Assembly (NCBI GenBank): GCA_018242005.1
Contig: JAFECU010000291.1
Coordinates: 1-64,000, forward strand
DNA length: 64,000 nucleotides
DNA from: Pseudomonadota bacterium
GTDB taxonomy: Bacteria > Pseudomonadota > Gammaproteobacteria > Burkholderiales > Burkholderiaceae_C
Direction of reading: 5' to 3'
This document shows positions 62,101-64,000 of the stretch, piece by piece. The notes beneath the pieces are model-generated. The model did not search any database and was not told the DNA's origin. It saw nothing but the letters and a program-made list of their open reading frames with translations. The position numbers were made by a program, and so were the translations under genes. Position 1 is the first letter of the stretch; every line of letters begins with the position of its first letter.

Positions 62101-62867
62101 TTCTCCAGCCAGACCAGGCCGGATTCCGTGTCCCTGGCCGGCTTGTATTCACAGCCCACCCAGCCCGCGTAGCCGATGCGGTCCAGGTGCGCAAACAGGA
62201 AGGGGTAGTTGAGTTCGCCCGTGCCCGGCTCGTTGCGGCCGGGGTTGTCGGCGATCTGCACATGGCCCATGCGCGCCAGATGCCTTTGCAGCGTGCCCGC
62301 GATCTCGCCCTCGGTGCGCTGGGCGTGGTAGATGTCGTACTGCACGAAGGCGTTGTCGGCGCCGACCTCGTCGAGGATGGACAGTGCCTGATCCGTGCGG
62401 TGCAGGTAGAAGCCCGGAATGTCGAACGGATTGATGGGCTCGATCAGCAGGCGCAGGTTCGCGGCGCTGAGGGCGCTCGCGGCGTGGCGCAGATTGCTCA
62501 CAAAGGTGGCGTGCGCCTGCGCCGCATCGACTCCGGCCGGCACCCTGCCCGCCAGGCAGTTGAGCTGCGGCACGCCCAGGGCCGTGGCATAGCTCACGGC
62601 CCTGGCGACACCGGCGCGAAATTCATCGACGCGCGCCGGGTCGCAGGCAATGCCGCGCTCGCCCCCGTCCCAGTCGCCAGCGGGCAGGTTGTGCAGCACG
62701 ATCTTCAGGCCCGCGGCATCCGCACGCTCCTTGATATCGGCCACCGTGTGGGCGTAGGGAAACTGAAACTCCACGGCCTCAAAACCGGCGGCGGCGGCGC
62801 GCTCGAAGCGATCGAGAAACGGCACCTCGGTGAACAGCATGCTGAGGTTGGCGGAAAAACGGGGCAT
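62067..62867 (-). CDS. hyi: Hydroxypyruvate isomerase
   Basis: Hyi interconverts hydroxypyruvate and tartronate semialdehyde. The 266-residue TIM-barrel protein begins MPRFSANLSMLFTEVPFLDRF and has EPINPFDIPGFYL and QYDIYHAQRTEGEI as metal-site segments and GCEYKP near the end. It lies between gcl and glxR, the usual order. Its final residues are encoded by a dispersed repeat. Confidence 0.95.
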   Translation of the reverse strand: MPRFSANLSMLFTEVPFLDRFERAAAAGFEAVEFQFPYAHTVADIKERADAAGLKIVLHNLPAGDWDGGERGIACDPARVDEFRAGVARAVSYATALGVPQLNCLAGRVPAGVDAAQAHATFVSNLRHAASALSAANLRLLIEPINPFDIPGFYLHRTDQALSILDEVGADNAFVQYDIYHAQRTEGEIAGTLQRHLARMGHVQIADNPGRNEPGTGELNYPFLFAHLDRIGYAGWVGCEYKPARDTESGLVWLEKFAEKRLAATA

Positions 62868-62953
62868 GGCAAAACTCCAATAAAGAAAAACACGACTCGA
62901 CTCTCGGCGGCTGTTGTTTCACGCGGCCACGGCACGCACCGACCACCCGGCTT

Positions 62954-63038
62954 GTCATCCACGCGCAAGCGGGGATCCAGCTGGCATGCCGGCGGCCAAT
63001 GCGTCGCCGTCATGGATTCCCGCTTGCGCGGGAATGAC
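62954..63038. repeat. Long inverted repeat between gcl and hyi
   Basis: Two 26-base arms (62954-62979 and 63013-63038) start GTCATCC / end GAATGAC and are complementary at 23 of 26 positions, with a 33-base spacer. Both contain the GCGCAAGCGGG core. They share the GTCATYCCCGCG theme with the two MITE-like elements. Confidence 0.8.
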
Positions 63039-63075
63039 GGCGGTTTGCACCTCAACAGCAACCAATCCAACGCCA

Positions 63076-64000
<925 letters not shown>

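Overview
The window is a continuous, gene-dense, high-GC chromosomal segment, most likely from a betaproteobacterium of the family Comamonadaceae (Acidovorax / Alicycliphilus / Diaphorobacter type). This placement rests on three things: the gene order hflC-hflK-hflX-hfq-der-bamB-yfgM-hisS-ispG-rodZ-pilW-rlmN-ndk, the presence of hisZ beside purA, and dispersed repeats that resemble those of that family. Species cannot be fixed from the sequence alone. No rRNA, tRNA, CRISPR array, prophage or transposase gene was seen.

Region 1 (about 0.2-22.6 kb, all on the minus strand) is housekeeping. Read in the direction of transcription it runs surE-pcm-nlpD-rluD, scpB-rluB, ndk, rlmN-pilW-rodZ-ispG, hisS-yfgM-bamB-der-hfq-hflX-hflK-hflC-DUF2065-hisZ-purA and a phosphoribosyltransferase. 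Many neighbours overlap by 1-8 bases, so translational coupling is likely. Themes are outer-membrane and cell-shape assembly, ribosome and RNA maturation, isoprenoid synthesis, FtsH control and purine/histidine metabolism.

Region 2 (22.8-29.8 kb, plus strand) holds a GGDEF diguanylate cyclase, a PhoD phosphatase, mutS and an alpha/beta hydrolase. Region 3 (29.8-36.7 kb) holds uppP, then a tight plus-strand run of small membrane proteins (DUF2306-like, DUF6622-like, 2TM) leading into a LytS-type kinase, a LytTR regulator and an MFS transporter, and then an FAD monooxygenase on the minus strand. Region 4 (36.7-41.4 kb) holds aconitase, an H-NS-like protein with its own promoter and terminator, and apaH.

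Region 5 (41.7-52.6 kb) is a nitrous-oxide reduction locus. A perfect FNR/Anr-type box lies between a minus-strand arm (lipoprotein cytochrome c, ApbE/NosX flavinyltransferase) and a plus-strand arm (DUF2946 protein, nosZ, nosR, nosD, nosF, nosY, nosL, second NosL-like protein). ApbE would flavinylate NosR; NosDFY and the NosL proteins would build the copper centres of NosZ.

Region 6 (52.7-55.8 kb) has a DEAD-box helicase, a zinc metallopeptidase and dcd. Region 7 (55.9-64 kb) is a purine-ring and glyoxylate catabolic block: puuD (urate oxidation), xdhC (xanthine dehydrogenase maturation), uraH, then glxR, hyi and gcl (glyoxylate to glycerate), with a gamma-glutamyltransferase inserted. TGTATRCA motifs in front of puuD and between uraH and ggt suggest a shared regulator.

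Three repeat families are visible: about 60-base imperfect palindromes sitting mostly at gene 3' ends (one inside mutS, one forming the end of the kinase gene), two 170-180 base elements with terminal inverted repeats, and a 26-base-arm inverted repeat beside gcl. The best leads for follow-up are these repeats, the predicted lipoprotein form of NosZ, and the membrane-protein/LytS-LytTR/MFS cluster.
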